64,000 nucleotides of DNA from Candidatus Bariatricus faecipullorum (GCA_019118525.1 DWYV01000067.1:1-64000), one strand, 5' to 3'. Counted from the stretch's first letter, positions 1-8,542 are shown. A program made the numbers and translations. The notes: generated by a model from the sequence alone, not told the origin.

Positions 1-55
1 CTAATGTGTTTTTATTTACGTAACTGGCAGGTCACGTTTTTATTATACACATTAG
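1..55. repeat. 9-bp inverted repeat at window edge
   Basis: CTAATGTGT at 1-9 is repeated as ACACATTAG at 47-55. The sequence between and around the arms is AT-rich with no plausible gene. With the hairpin at 94-116 and the broken transporter next to it, this looks like the end of an inserted element whose body lies left of the window. The element type cannot be named from what is visible. Confidence 0.4.
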
Positions 56-671
56 GAGTTTTATTTCTGAATACACCGCTAAAGCTTTTATGGAACCACG
101 CGACTATCGCGTGGTTTTCTTTATACAAAAAGCCGGTCATCTTCATGACCACGGTGTTTATCGTCATGGTTCCCGCCGTCGCCAGCAGCATACGGAAGTT
201 TCCAAGAAGGCCTCTTTCATAACGGTTCAGCGTCATCAGGCTGTTCATGGTTGCATAAGGTACATTGATTCCTGTATAGAAAATGGTAGATACCAGATTG
301 TAAGTCAGGAACATATACACAATCCGCACCGTTCCCGTAATCCCGGCCGGCACGCTGAACATCAGCACCGTGCTGACTGCCAGGGGCACACAGAGCCTGG
401 CAATCCAGGGACGCGCCTTGCCGTATTTACTGTGGGTGTGGTCTACAATATAACCCATTACCAGGTCGGAAATTCCGTCCAGGATTTTGGAAAAAGCGAT
501 AATCGATGCCGCCGTTCCTGCATTTGCTCCTACTACGTTTGTATAATATACCAGCAGAAAGGCACTGATTGCAGAGTAAACCAGGTTTCCTGCATAGTCT
601 CCGATACCATAAGCGAACCGCTCTAAAAATGAAAGTCTGGCATTAGGATCCATATTTGTTTTACTGCTCAT
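12..671 (-). pseudogene. Truncated GPH-family sugar:cation symporter
   Basis: The first ~182 residues read as a glycoside-pentoside-hexuronide symporter: the early FLERFAYGIGDYAGNLVY segment, then KILDGISDLVMGYIVDHTHSKYGKARPWI and several hydrophobic helices. Family members are about 450 aa, but here homology ends near position 125. The frame then runs through unrelated AT-rich DNA to a stop at 12, so at most half of the twelve helices remain and transport is unlikely. It lies 16 bp downstream of the GH5 gene on the same strand, which suggests a former glucan or oligosaccharide utilisation operon under the divergent AraC regulator. Confidence 0.8.
94..124 (+). terminator. Perfect 10-bp hairpin with T-rich tail at insertion junction
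   Basis: AACCACGCGA (94-103) pairs perfectly with TCGCGTGGTT (107-116) around a 3-nt loop and is followed by TTCTTTAT. It fits an intrinsic terminator for a plus-strand gene left of the window. It also fits the subterminal hairpin seen at IS200/IS605-type ends, because it lies about 10 bp from where transporter homology stops. Confidence 0.5.
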
Positions 672-687
672 TTTTCTTCCCCTTCCT

Positions 688-1869
688 CTATCTCGTTCTC
701 TCTTCCTCTACAAGGAACCAGCCAAAATCTGCACATCTGCCGAAGTCCCAGCTGTCCCAGCCAATCCATCCGGGCGTATTGACCGTATCCGTCATCAGTT
801 TATAACTCCAGTAAAAATATCCGGACCCTTTATGCCACGCTTCCAGCTGGGCATTTGCCACAGCACGGTAAATCTCCTTTTTCTGTTCGTCGCTGAAGGT
901 TTCTTCTGACATGCCCTCTTCCCCGTTCAGCACCGTCTGTCCGCCTTTCGTATCCCTTCCCACTGCCAGGGAATTAAACAGACACCACTCTCCGCAGATA
1001 ACCGGGAAGTATTCTTCCATCTCGGCAATATCCACGGCAAAATTCTCCCGGATATATTCTGTATACCCTTCCACGGTCTGTTCGCAGCCGTTCATCTCAG
1101 CCACCATCAGATACATATGGGTATCCAGAACTACATTTTTGTATTTTTCTTCCCGCATGAAATCCTTCCATGCTTTGAGCCGGAAGGCGTCATGGATGAC
1201 TACATACTTATTCTCGGGCATATACTTCCGGAGCCGGTCGTAGGCGTCCAGATAAAACTGGCGGATAAACTCCATGGTATTGGGTTTCGTACCCTTTGCC
1301 TTCTCCGGGTCTGCCGCCGGATAACGCTCCACCACGTTCATGGTCTCCCACATATCCTCCAGAATCGGTTCATTGATTACTTCAATTCCCCAGAGTCCTT
1401 CCCGGTTTCCGTAACGCTTTGCCAGCCTTTCCAGAACGGTCAGTTCAAATTCCACTTCCTCCGGTTCCTGAGACCATTTGCACACACCGCTGATTCCCCC
1501 GTTGTCAAAGCCGTTCTGACTGTCCGGCGCTGTATGCAAATCAATCAGAATTTTCAGTCCGTACCGTTCTGCCCAGTTAAACGCATTGTCCAGTTCCTCC
1601 ACACAGCCGATGAAGGGCGGTCTGTCCCCAAAGATAAAATACGGTACCGGAATCCGCACTGTATCCATGCCCAGTGCCTTAATCCGGATAAAATCCCGCT
1701 CCGTGATATATTCCGAACGGTGCATTTTGATTCTTGCCTCATAGACTTCTTTCGGCAGCTGCGTGGGAAGATAATATTCGTCTTCCGCAGTCGTTCCGTC
1801 AAAAAGAGCCGGACTCATCCATTTTTCCAGTACTAGCCAGTTTCCCAGATTTACTCCTTTTACATACAT
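688..1869 (-). CDS. Glycoside hydrolase family 5 beta-glucanase
   Basis: A 393-aa GH5 enzyme without a signal peptide, so probably cytoplasmic. The N-terminus KGVNLGNWLVLEKWMSPALF resembles exo-1,3-beta-glucanase-like GH5 proteins. The acid/base Glu167 is visible in VINEP and the nucleophile Glu294 in ICGEW. Conserved LIDLHTAP (about 108-115) and DTHMY (about 249-253) lie between them. The expected role is hydrolysis of imported beta-glucan oligosaccharides. AAAGGAAAA precedes ATG 1869. The gene lies upstream of the truncated GPH transporter and diverges from the AraC gene. Exact linkage specificity cannot be read from sequence alone. Confidence 0.88.
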   Translation of the reverse strand: MYVKGVNLGNWLVLEKWMSPALFDGTTAEDEYYLPTQLPKEVYEARIKMHRSEYITERDFIRIKALGMDTVRIPVPYFIFGDRPPFIGCVEELDNAFNWAERYGLKILIDLHTAPDSQNGFDNGGISGVCKWSQEPEEVEFELTVLERLAKRYGNREGLWGIEVINEPILEDMWETMNVVERYPAADPEKAKGTKPNTMEFIRQFYLDAYDRLRKYMPENKYVVIHDAFRLKAWKDFMREEKYKNVVLDTHMYLMVAEMNGCEQTVEGYTEYIRENFAVDIAEMEEYFPVICGEWCLFNSLAVGRDTKGGQTVLNGEEGMSEETFSDEQKKEIYRAVANAQLEAWHKGSGYFYWSYKLMTDTVNTPGWIGWDSWDFGRCADFGWFLVEEERTR

Positions 1870-1946
1870 TTTTCATTTTCCTTTCTTTTTGGGGCCTACT
1901 TTTTCTTATGTCTGTATCGTAATCCTCTTTTTCCGTTTTCTATATT

Positions 1947-1998
1947 ATATTTCTCATCTAAATATCATATTTCTCAGATAAAATAAATATGCTATAAT
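1947..1998. promoter_or_regulatory. AraC-type direct-repeat operator and divergent promoter region
   Basis: Two direct repeats, ATATTTCTCATCTAAA at 1947-1962 and ATATTTCTCAGATAAA at 1967-1982, start 20 bp apart, about two helical turns. That is the geometry used by AraC-family dimers. A TATAAT box for the plus-strand regulator lies at 1993-1998, and its -35 region overlaps the second repeat. The region separates the glucanase/transporter genes from the AraC gene, so it probably serves both directions. Confidence 0.55.
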
Positions 1999-2054
1999 GT
2001 CATTAGACATGATAGCAGCGCCGCCCCAGGGTGCCCGGAAAGGAGGCACCGTCC

Positions 2055-3284
2055 ATGAACCATTTATATCTGATGCAGCATATTTCCTATCATCTGCATA
2101 CGCTGGTACGCCGCTGTACTCCGGAAGGAGTTCTGCTGGACTCCTATTGTGCAAGAGCCCAGTTTAAGGACCAGTTTTCCACGGAAGAGCTGACGGCTCT
2201 TTTCCAGTCTTTCAGCGCAGACAATCCGGTATCACAGCAGGAAATTCCCCTTCTGCTTTTGTCCGGAAAGCAGACCGCCTATGCCCTGATTCCATGCCCC
2301 GGCTTTCTCTTTCTCATCGGCCCGGTAGGATTTTCCCAGCCGGTCTATCTGAAAAATCAATACACACCGGAGCACCTGGACGACGCCTGGCTCAAAACCG
2401 TACCGGTCTGCGAATTCAGCGACTTCACCACAGATGTACTTCTGGCTTTTAATCTGTACCAGGAAACCGTCTGCACGGAGAACACTCTGCTTCTTGCCAG
2501 CTGTATCTGTCCGGAAACCGGAAATACCCTTCACCGTTCCTTTTCGGAACTGGTCTTTGAAAACCGGGAATATGGAAAAATTCACAATCCATACGACCAG
2601 GAACTCCGGGAGTTCGCCAGCATTGAGTCCGGGGACCTGGAACAGCTGGAGCGGAGTCTGGCAGAGGATTATCCGGGCGAAGTGGGCACCCTGGCAAAAA
2701 ATCCCCTGCGGCAGGCCCAAAACCGGGGAATCGTAGTGATTACGCTGGCCAGCCGCGCCGCCATCCGGGGCGGTCTTGTTCCGGAAATCGCCTTTTCCCT
2801 CAGCGACTCCTATATTCAGAAGATTGAAGAATGCCGGGATATTCCCGCCGTTTTCCATCTTTTCCACACTGCCGAATATGAGTATGCCCAGATGGTAAAA
2901 GATATCAATGCACAAAAAGAAGGGATTTCTGCCAAAGACAGAAATCCCCACATTAACAAATGCAAAGACTATATTTTTTCCCATCTTCATGAAAAAATCA
3001 CCGTGCAGGAAATCGCCGACGCTCTGGGATTAAACGCCAACTACCTGTCAGGACTGTTCCGCAGGTATGAAAAAGTCTCTCTCTCCGCCTTTATCCGGAG
3101 GGAGAAAATCAGCCTGACCAAGAATCTCCTGGTATATTCCCGCTATTCCTACAGCGAGATTGCCACCTACCTGGGCTTTTCCTCCCAGAGCCACCTGGGA
3201 AAATATTTTAAGGAGTCTACCGGCATGACCCTGCACCAGTACCGGGACGTCTATGGAGTGAAAGAATTTGACTCCCTATTATGA
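2055..3284 (+). CDS. AraC-family transcriptional regulator
   Basis: The frame opens at 2031, but AAAGGAGG at about 2039-2046 fits ATG 2055, giving 409 aa. The last ~100 residues hold the double helix-turn-helix: ITVQEIADALGLNANYLSGLFRR and then YSEIATYLGFSSQSHLGKYFKESTGMTLHQYR. The N-terminal ~300 residues are a sensor-like region that I do not recognise. It diverges from the GH5 and GPH genes and probably activates them in response to a glycan-derived signal. Its last few codons overlap the convergent lipoprotein gene by 6 bp. Confidence 0.88.
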   Translation: MNHLYLMQHISYHLHTLVRRCTPEGVLLDSYCARAQFKDQFSTEELTALFQSFSADNPVSQQEIPLLLLSGKQTAYALIPCPGFLFLIGPVGFSQPVYLKNQYTPEHLDDAWLKTVPVCEFSDFTTDVLLAFNLYQETVCTENTLLLASCICPETGNTLHRSFSELVFENREYGKIHNPYDQELREFASIESGDLEQLERSLAEDYPGEVGTLAKNPLRQAQNRGIVVITLASRAAIRGGLVPEIAFSLSDSYIQKIEECRDIPAVFHLFHTAEYEYAQMVKDINAQKEGISAKDRNPHINKCKDYIFSHLHEKITVQEIADALGLNANYLSGLFRRYEKVSLSAFIRREKISLTKNLLVYSRYSYSEIATYLGFSSQSHLGKYFKESTGMTLHQYRDVYGVKEFDSLL

Positions 3285-4016
3285 AAACTGAATATTCTCG
3301 CTGACCGCCCGGTCAAACATGGTCTCTGAATAATACTCCCTGCCCATTGTCTCAGTACCGACGCGAACTCTTTCGGATTCTGTTTCAGCCTGATACCGGT
3401 TCACGAGAAGGAGGTTCCTCTCCATTTCATCCAGGCTGTTCAGGAAATTTACGATTCCCTGATACACGCTGTTTCTCAATGCGTACCGCTCGGATGCAGG
3501 ATCCAGAAGATATCTTTCTGCATCCAGGGAATCAGAAAAGGTAACACCCTCTTCGACCAGGATTTCTGCTATTTCCTCTGCAGAAAAGCCGCCGGCAAGA
3601 TAAGCTGACATATGCATATTAAAATCAGATGTCGATGCAATCGCGTTGTCCACTGTCCACCATACATTTGCCCATTCATAAGGGTCGCTTCCAGTATAGG
3701 CTCCGCTCACAGAATCGTAATTGTTGAAATCATTGGCATCATAGGGCAGAACCTGGAAATCGGCCGGAGAGATATTAAATTTGTCCAGATACTCTGTGGT
3801 GACAGAATCTTTTACTGATTCCAGAAGCGCCTCCAGCTGTGCGTCTGTCATTCCGTATTCGTTTACTTCCTGGCTTTCCTCCTCATCCCCGTCTGCCGCT
3901 GTCTCCTCACTCTGCGTTTCGGAATTGGAATCTGTTTCCTCTTCCGCACCGCATCCGGCAGCGAAAGAAAAGCAGAGGGCAGCGCAGAGCAGAATGGAAA
4001 TTACTTTCTTTTTCAT
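3279..4016 (-). CDS. Putative secreted lipoprotein, unknown function
   Basis: The 245-aa product begins with a classic lipoprotein signal: MKKK, a hydrophobic core, then lipobox FAAGC with Cys22 as lipidation site. A Glu/Ser/Asp-rich linker (about 23-50) follows. The mature part is acidic and helical. GMTDAQLEALLESVKDSV and GGFSAEEIAEILVEEGVTFSDSLDAERYLL look like small helical repeats. GAGGAGG precedes the ATG by about 8 bp. I do not recognise the family; it is probably an extracytoplasmic protein on the membrane outer face. Confidence 0.7.
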   Translation of the reverse strand: MKKKVISILLCAALCFSFAAGCGAEEETDSNSETQSEETAADGDEEESQEVNEYGMTDAQLEALLESVKDSVTTEYLDKFNISPADFQVLPYDANDFNNYDSVSGAYTGSDPYEWANVWWTVDNAIASTSDFNMHMSAYLAGGFSAEEIAEILVEEGVTFSDSLDAERYLLDPASERYALRNSVYQGIVNFLNSLDEMERNLLLVNRYQAETESERVRVGTETMGREYYSETMFDRAVSENIQFS

Positions 4017-4054
4017 CGTTTTTTCCTCCTCATAAAGATACTTTAATTAAAGAA

Positions 4055-4083
4055 AGTATAATGTTTTGTGTGAATAATTGCAA
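4055..4083 (-). promoter_or_regulatory. SigA-type promoter of the lipoprotein gene
   Basis: On the minus strand TTGCAA (4083-4078) and TATACT (4060-4055) are separated by 17 bp. They lie about 40 bp upstream of the lipoprotein start. Confidence 0.5.
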
Positions 4084-4244
4084 TAAAAAATGTATCTAAG
4101 TTATGGGCATAGTCTCAGAATAATCCTTCTTTTTTATTTTTTTAAAGCAGGTTATAATAGGAACTATACAGAAGCGCATGGTAACGGACAGGAAACAGAT
4201 GTGAAAAATTTAAAGTACCGTCAAATTAGAAAGGATGTGACTGT

Positions 4245-4674
4245 ATGCCAATACCGGAAAAACTTTATACGATAGATGATATCTATGCCCTTCCTGATGG
4301 ACAGCGGCGGCTCCTGCGAGGTCTATCCTGCGCCATTTGCCGTTTTTCTGAACGCAGACGACCAGACATATGTGGAACCTGATATATCCGTAATCTGCGA
4401 TAAAAACAGACTCACGGACAAGGGCTGCAATGGAGCTCCTGATTTTATAATAGAAATTGTGTCTCCCGGAAGCCGCAGGATGGATTATTCCACTAAAAAC
4501 GCGCTGTATTCAGATGCCGGGGTTCGGGAATACTGGATTGTTGACCCAGAAAAAGAGCGTACTACCATTTACAGATATGAGGAAGACGCCGCACCTGTTA
4601 TCATCCCATTTGACCAGGCCGCCTGCGTAAAAATATATGAAAATCTTGAAATACTGATTTCCTCATTCGTATAA
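4245..4674 (+). pseudogene. Uma2-family endonuclease-like gene with internal deletion
   Basis: AAAGGATG and ATG 4245 open a typical Uma2 (DUF820) start, MPIPEKLYTIDDIYALPDGQR. After that the frame is lost near 4302 and the family sequence resumes in another frame as GGSCEVYPAPFAVFLNADD. EPDISVICD and IIEIVSPGSRRMDYSTKNALY then follow. Members are about 190 aa; roughly 45-50 residues, including the ELIDG block, are missing. Part of the PD-(D/E)XK-like core is therefore gone and the gene is probably inactive. It is the last host gene before attL. Confidence 0.75.
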
Positions 4675-4701
4675 AAACCGCACCGGCACCAGAACGGAAA
4701 G

Positions 4702-4725
4702 AAATTCTTAATGGGAGTGTAACAA
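4702..4725. other. attL of the prophage
   Basis: The core AAATTCTTAATGGGAGT occupies 4702-4718 and recurs exactly at attR. It contains the arm TTCTTAA (4705-4711) and a 7-bp putative overlap TGGGAGT (4712-4718). The right arm here, GTAACAA, is a degenerate version of the TTAAGAA arm seen at attR, as expected for the phage-derived half-site. Confidence 0.85.
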
Positions 4726-4828
4726 AATCTAACGGTTTTACGGCATTTCAAAGTATTTTTGTTATTATTAAGTCCCTAACACCTTAAAATTAAGAAGTGC
4801 AATCGACTCCAAGATGATACAATAGGAA

Positions 4829-4858
4829 AGCCCCCGGTTTCCGCCGGGGGCTGTTTTT
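4829..4858 (+). terminator. Intrinsic terminator at prophage left end
   Basis: AGCCCCCGG (4829-4837) pairs with CCGGGGGCT (4844-4852), followed by GTTTTTAT. The T-run serves plus-strand reading and would shield the lysis genes from host transcription through attL. The hairpin may also stop minus-strand late transcripts, though the T-run on that side is weak. Confidence 0.7.
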
Positions 4859-5594
4859 ATACCCGTTTTACATACTTATCATGAATGGAAATCCATCCGG
4901 CACCGCTCTTCAGCCGGCCCCAGGGCACGGTACCCACGTACCGGGTCTCTACAATGGTGTATGTACCCTTGTCCGTAATGGTACCCACCAGTTTATTATT
5001 GACGCCGGGGCCGCTGCGGATGTTCAGGTCACAGAGAACCTTGACCAGGAAACTGCCGGAAGAGCTTCCAGAACTGCCGCTCTGGATTTTCGTACCCAGC
5101 ACCCCCTCCGCAATGGCCTTTGCGCACTTGTCCACGTCCCAGGCCGCTTTGTCCGTCTGGGAATCCACAAAGCAGCACTCCACCAGAATGGCCAGCGCCC
5201 TGGTATTGGCCAGAACATACAGATTTTTATTGTATTTCGTTCCCCGGTTCCGGATACCAAGCACTGAGGAAATGTTGGCACAGATACGGTCGGAAATGGT
5301 TTTTGTCCGGCTGTCATAGTTCAGCACCTCCACACCGGTACCGCCACCTGCATTCAGGTGGATGGAGATATCCAGGTCAACGCTGTGGGCATTGCATTTC
5401 TTTACGATGTTGGCCAGGTTCGCGCTCTGGCTCCGGCCGGCGTCATCCGTGCAGTCGTACACTGTATGACCGGCCTGCCGGAGGTAGGAAATCACCTTAT
5501 CTTTCACCTTTCTGTCTTCTGTCACTTCATCCAGGTACTTGCCTGCCCCAGGCACAATACTGTTATGCCCGGCATGTACATTATATACTCCCAT
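4857..5594 (-). CDS. Endolysin: N-acetylmuramoyl-L-alanine amidase with SH3 domain
   Basis: This 245-aa Amidase_3-type lysin cleaves the MurNAc-L-Ala bond of peptidoglycan at the end of the lytic cycle. The zinc-site residues are VHAGHN (His10 region) and ISIHLN (His79). The catalytic Glu139 lies in ILVECCFVDS. A Gly/Ser linker (about 172-182) joins it to a C-terminal bacterial SH3 domain (LNIRSGPGVNNKLVG to W-G-R-L) that should bind the wall. There is no signal peptide, so export relies on the holin gene 3 bp upstream. Confidence 0.92.
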   Translation of the reverse strand: MGVYNVHAGHNSIVPGAGKYLDEVTEDRKVKDKVISYLRQAGHTVYDCTDDAGRSQSANLANIVKKCNAHSVDLDISIHLNAGGGTGVEVLNYDSRTKTISDRICANISSVLGIRNRGTKYNKNLYVLANTRALAILVECCFVDSQTDKAAWDVDKCAKAIAEGVLGTKIQSGSSGSSSGSFLVKVLCDLNIRSGPGVNNKLVGTITDKGTYTIVETRYVGTVPWGRLKSGAGWISIHDKYVKRV

Positions 5595-5597
5595 GGT

Positions 5598-6077
5598 TTA
5601 CTCCTCCTTATCTGTATCCTCTTCCTGACTGTTCACAATCTTGTCTGCCACTTTCAGCCCGTTCACCAGGATAGCCGGAACATTAAATCCGGCCTCAACG
5701 AAATTCTCAAGAATTGACCGGATTTCATTGATTATTAAACTGGCAAGCACAAACCAGCCAAGCAGTGTAGTTACCCCAAGGTCTATCCCGATTGCCTTTC
5801 CTATTTCTACAAATATCGCCGCAGCGCCGAAAGCTACCATTATCATCAGCCAGTACCCCAGCTTCTTGAGGACTCCCTGGAATCCCTTTACGGAATTTTC
5901 CTTTCCGGCCATACGACTTTTCATCCAGCCCGTAATCCAGTCTGCCACATTGAGCAGCAGAAAGGCGGCAAAAAGCATCCAGTGTTCCCCAAGAACATAA
6001 GAAAGGACGGCCACGACCGTCCCCACAACCGCATTGTATCCATCAATTATCACGTCTGCGTAATTCATTTTCCTCAT
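5598..6077 (-). CDS. Phage holin (holin 4 / toxin secretion family)
   Basis: The 159-aa protein has three or four hydrophobic helices: VVGTVVAVLSYVLG, LFAAFLLLNVADWITGWMKSR, LGYWLMIMVAFGAAAIFVEIG, and LLGWFVLASLIINEIRSILENF. The VADWITGWMKSR motif and charged C-terminus (SQEEDTDKEE) are typical of the family in clostridial phages. It forms membrane holes that release the amidase encoded just downstream. Confidence 0.9.
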   Translation of the reverse strand: MRKMNYADVIIDGYNAVVGTVVAVLSYVLGEHWMLFAAFLLLNVADWITGWMKSRMAGKENSVKGFQGVLKKLGYWLMIMVAFGAAAIFVEIGKAIGIDLGVTTLLGWFVLASLIINEIRSILENFVEAGFNVPAILVNGLKVADKIVNSQEEDTDKEE

Positions 6078-6091
6078 AACCTCACCTTCTC

Positions 6092-6376
6092 CTATGTCAC
6101 ATTCACCTTTACATCATATATCAGGATTTCCTGACCTATGGTGTAGGTATACTCCAGGGTGTACACCGTACCCTTAATCATTGGCTGGATGATTGCCGAC
6201 AGCATAACTTCCGCGTCCCCGCTCTGCCGGATTTCACAGTCTCCACGGGTCTCTTCCTGGCTCCCATTCCGCAGCACGTACTTTGCAGACGCCACCTCGA
6301 ACGGCTCCCGGCAGGAACTGGTGATTTTGATACAGACATATTTCCGTTCTCCCAGCTGAAAATTTACTCTGTCCAT
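6092..6376 (-). CDS. Small phage tail-region protein, unknown
   Basis: AAAGGTGG and ATG 6376 give 94 aa; the longer open frame upstream lies inside the preceding gene. The product is beta-rich (FQLGERKYVCIKI, YTLEYTYTIGQEILIYDVKVNV) and looks like one Ig-like or jelly-roll module. It starts 3 bp after the stop of the previous gene and belongs to the late tail operon. It may be an accessory virion surface protein. Confidence 0.65.
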   Translation of the reverse strand: MDRVNFQLGERKYVCIKITSSCREPFEVASAKYVLRNGSQEETRGDCEIRQSGDAEVMLSAIIQPMIKGTVYTLEYTYTIGQEILIYDVKVNVT

Positions 6377-6378
6377 TT

Positions 6379-6693
6379 TTAAACCGCCACCTTTCTGCAG
6401 CGTCCAAGCTGCGTCCTGTATGCCCCGGGTACCATGTCCACACTGTACATTTCCACAAGACGGACTGTCCAGGGCAGAAGAACCAGACGAGCCTCCGTAT
6501 GCACGTGGGCTTCCCGCACCTGAACGGTACACAATAGGTGTCCTCTCGCTCCGGTACTGCTTTCTGCCCAGATTTCAATATCCTGAATGCCTGGAACCCG
6601 GGGAGCGTATCCTTCCCAGTATCCTGGCTTATCCGGGATGGGCGTGAACTCCACGTTCGTGGAATTCACAGTGCCCCATACACGAACAATCAT
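6379..6693 (-). CDS. Small Ig-like phage protein
   Basis: The 104-aa product begins MIVRVWGTVNSTNVEFTPIPDKPGYWEGYAPRVPG and continues IQDIEIWAESSTGARGHLLCTVQV. That is the strand pattern of a single Ig-like domain often found next to multi-Ig tail proteins. It lies between the Ig-repeat protein and the 94-aa gene. A role as virion adhesin or decoration protein is inferred from context. Confidence 0.6.
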   Translation of the reverse strand: MIVRVWGTVNSTNVEFTPIPDKPGYWEGYAPRVPGIQDIEIWAESSTGARGHLLCTVQVREAHVHTEARLVLLPWTVRLVEMYSVDMVPGAYRTQLGRCRKVAV

Positions 6694-6704
6694 ACTGTCC
6701 CTCC

Positions 6705-7619
6705 CTAGTCTGCCGGGTCGGTCACCTTGAAGGTTATCCGGATGTTGCTGTTAGCGTTGACCGTGGTGGCATCTGCCACAACATCGCTGATAACCGGCGC
6801 CTGGGTATCAACGGTGATATGTCTGGTAACCGTAGTGGTTTTGCCAAGACTGTCTTTTGCAACGACAGTAATCGTATTGGCTCCGTCCGCAAGACCGGTA
6901 AGTTCTTTTGAGAACGCTCCGCCCTCTCCTACGGAAACGGCCGTTCCGTTGATTGTGACCTCTGCCAGGGTAACCGCATCGGAACCGGGAGCGGCAATAC
7001 CAGCTACAGTCACAGTGCTGCTGTTGGTCAGAAGTCCTTCAATCGGGCTGCTCACAGTCAGAGTCGGTGCCGATGTAGAAATAATAAATGTTACTGTATC
7101 CAGGTCGGAAACATTTCCGTCATTATCGCTTACCTGCAGGCTGACGCTGTTGGAGCCATCCGAAAGGTTCGTTGCGTGGTATGTGCAGGTCTTTTTGCCG
7201 TTTTCTCCGTCCTGCCAGGAAAGCCCGGCAGAAACCTGAATATTATTGACCTTGAACACCACGGACGACATATTCAGGCCAGAGCCTCCTGCGTCCTGAA
7301 GTTCCAGTTTGATGTCCTGAGTAGACGCACCGAGTACAGAGCCCTGCGTGGGATTTGTAATGGTTGCTGTCGGTTTTGTCTTTTCCAGGACACGGAAATT
7401 CAGCTCATCGCCGTAAGTAGGGTCTGTGGAAAGCATGACTGTTTCATTCCCGGCGGCGTCCAAAGCGTGGAGCTCTACCGGGAATGTATGGTCCGTCTGC
7501 GACCAGGATGATTCCGCGCCGGCCGGAAACTCAACTTCCCATTCCTGCGTATCATCGTTATATGTGGCATTGTATGTCTGCCCTTTATACTTGGCATATG
7601 CCTGTGTTATTTCACTCAT
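6705..7619 (-). CDS. Multi-domain bacterial Ig-like tail/adhesin protein
   Basis: This 304-aa protein consists of three or four tandem Ig-like repeats. Each has a core such as VELHALDAAGNETVML, VSLQVSDNDGNVSDLDTVTF and ANTITVVAKDSLGKTTTVTRHITV, joined by TxPTxTITxPTxG linkers. There is no signal peptide or LPXTG, which fits a virion component more than a cell-surface protein. Such proteins help phages stick to mucus or polysaccharide. It lies between the tail-tip and lysis genes. Confidence 0.75.
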   Translation of the reverse strand: MSEITQAYAKYKGQTYNATYNDDTQEWEVEFPAGAESSWSQTDHTFPVELHALDAAGNETVMLSTDPTYGDELNFRVLEKTKPTATITNPTQGSVLGASTQDIKLELQDAGGSGLNMSSVVFKVNNIQVSAGLSWQDGENGKKTCTYHATNLSDGSNSVSLQVSDNDGNVSDLDTVTFIISTSAPTLTVSSPIEGLLTNSSTVTVAGIAAPGSDAVTLAEVTINGTAVSVGEGGAFSKELTGLADGANTITVVAKDSLGKTTTVTRHITVDTQAPVISDVVADATTVNANSNIRITFKVTDPAD

Positions 7620-7621
7620 TT

Positions 7622-7765
7622 TTACTTCCTTTCTGATGCAATCGGGTAGTCATGCGGATAATCATAGGGATAATCCACCTCATACCAGAATTCAAACCGG
7701 ATTCTGATTTTCTGGCCGACTTCCAGAGTTGTCTTTTCCGACTGCACATTCTTGATTTCCGCCAT
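7622..7765 (-). CDS. Small phage protein with Tyr-Asp-Tyr-Pro repeats (47 aa)
   Basis: AGGAAGGCAGG precedes ATG 7765. The 47-aa product starts MAEIKNVQSEKTTLEVGQKI and contains a WYEVDYPYDYPHDYP stretch in which a D-Y-P unit recurs three times. It fills the gap between the CBM protein and the Ig-repeat protein and stops 2 bp before the latter. Function is unknown; the position suggests a virion accessory peptide. Confidence 0.6.
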   Translation of the reverse strand: MAEIKNVQSEKTTLEVGQKIRIRFEFWYEVDYPYDYPHDYPIASERK

Positions 7766-7780
7766 GTTCTACCTGCCTTC

Positions 7781-8503
7781 CTATTCTGTCGCCGCTACCT
7801 CAAAATACTGACCAACCAGCGCGGACGGAGCAAAGTACAGAATTACCTTTTCTCCCTCAGCCATTCCGCCACGGTTCATGAGATACACTGTCCCATTTTC
7901 GGAGTAGTATTTCCCCTTTTCGTACTCCATTCCTGCCATCGTTACAGTATCCGGAACCGGAATCGGGTCTTCCAGTGTTCCGGCGCTGGTTCCGGCATCT
8001 ACCGCCGCCCAGAGGCTCGGTGCTACACCAGGCTCCCAGCCCGCCTGAGACGTATGCGCCTGCAGACATTTATACAGCACGTCTTCATGCAGCACCTTGT
8101 AGTCTGCCGCATAGCTTACGCTTTCCCCGCTCCATGCCGGATAGATGGCCTTTACAGTCAGCGCCTGCTCATCTGTCAGCTCCTGTGCCTGGATTCTGGC
8201 CACCGCTACTGCGGCCTGCTGGATTTCTGTCTGAACTTCCGGCAGTGTTTCCGGCTTGTACATAGTCACACCATAAATTTGACCGGTGTAACATTCCGTC
8301 CGGTAAAATGCAGTGTAGCCGTCATATTCCCCGATAATCTGACCGCGTTCTTCCACTACCATATGGGCGGTTCGGCCAGCGTCCTCAAACAGCACCCGGA
8401 GCTGCTCCGGAGTGTTCCCCGTGGTAAGGATATTCAGATAGTCTCCATAGGTCCTTACCTGCTGGATGTTAATTTCCGTAGCATCATTGAAAGTTAATTT
8501 CAT
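7781..8503 (-). CDS. Tail-associated protein with chitin-binding-like module
   Basis: AAAGGACC and ATG 8503 (MKLTFNDATEIN) define 240 aa. The N-terminal ~100 residues resemble clostridial phage structural proteins with a YTAFYRTECYTGQIYGVTMYKPE segment. The middle (about 138-190) is a CBM5/12-like fold: YPAWSGESVSYAADYKVLHEDVLYKCLQAHTSQAGWEPGVAPSLWAAV. Such modules bind glycans. The start codon lies only about 26 bp from the first shufflon site, so transcription of this gene may vary with the state of the inversion region. Confidence 0.78.
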   Translation of the reverse strand: MKLTFNDATEINIQQVRTYGDYLNILTTGNTPEQLRVLFEDAGRTAHMVVEERGQIIGEYDGYTAFYRTECYTGQIYGVTMYKPETLPEVQTEIQQAAVAVARIQAQELTDEQALTVKAIYPAWSGESVSYAADYKVLHEDVLYKCLQAHTSQAGWEPGVAPSLWAAVDAGTSAGTLEDPIPVPDTVTMAGMEYEKGKYYSENGTVYLMNRGGMAEGEKVILYFAPSALVGQYFEVAATE

Positions 8504-8517
8504 TTCTGGTCCTTTCC

Positions 8518-8542
8518 GGAAAAATACAGAGTTAAATAGCAA
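8518..8542 (+). repeat. Shufflon site 1 with extended arm
   Basis: The 14-bp core is at 8529-8542. Eleven further bases on the outer side (8518-8528) are identical to those beside site 2, giving a 25-bp inverted repeat between sites 1 and 2. The site also lies in the leader of the CBM protein gene. Confidence 0.85.

Noticed and set aside
8466..8528. Upstream part of the open frame of cassette 1
   Set aside because: This part is antisense to the start of the CBM protein gene and has no ribosome binding site. The meaningful reading starts at the crossover site.
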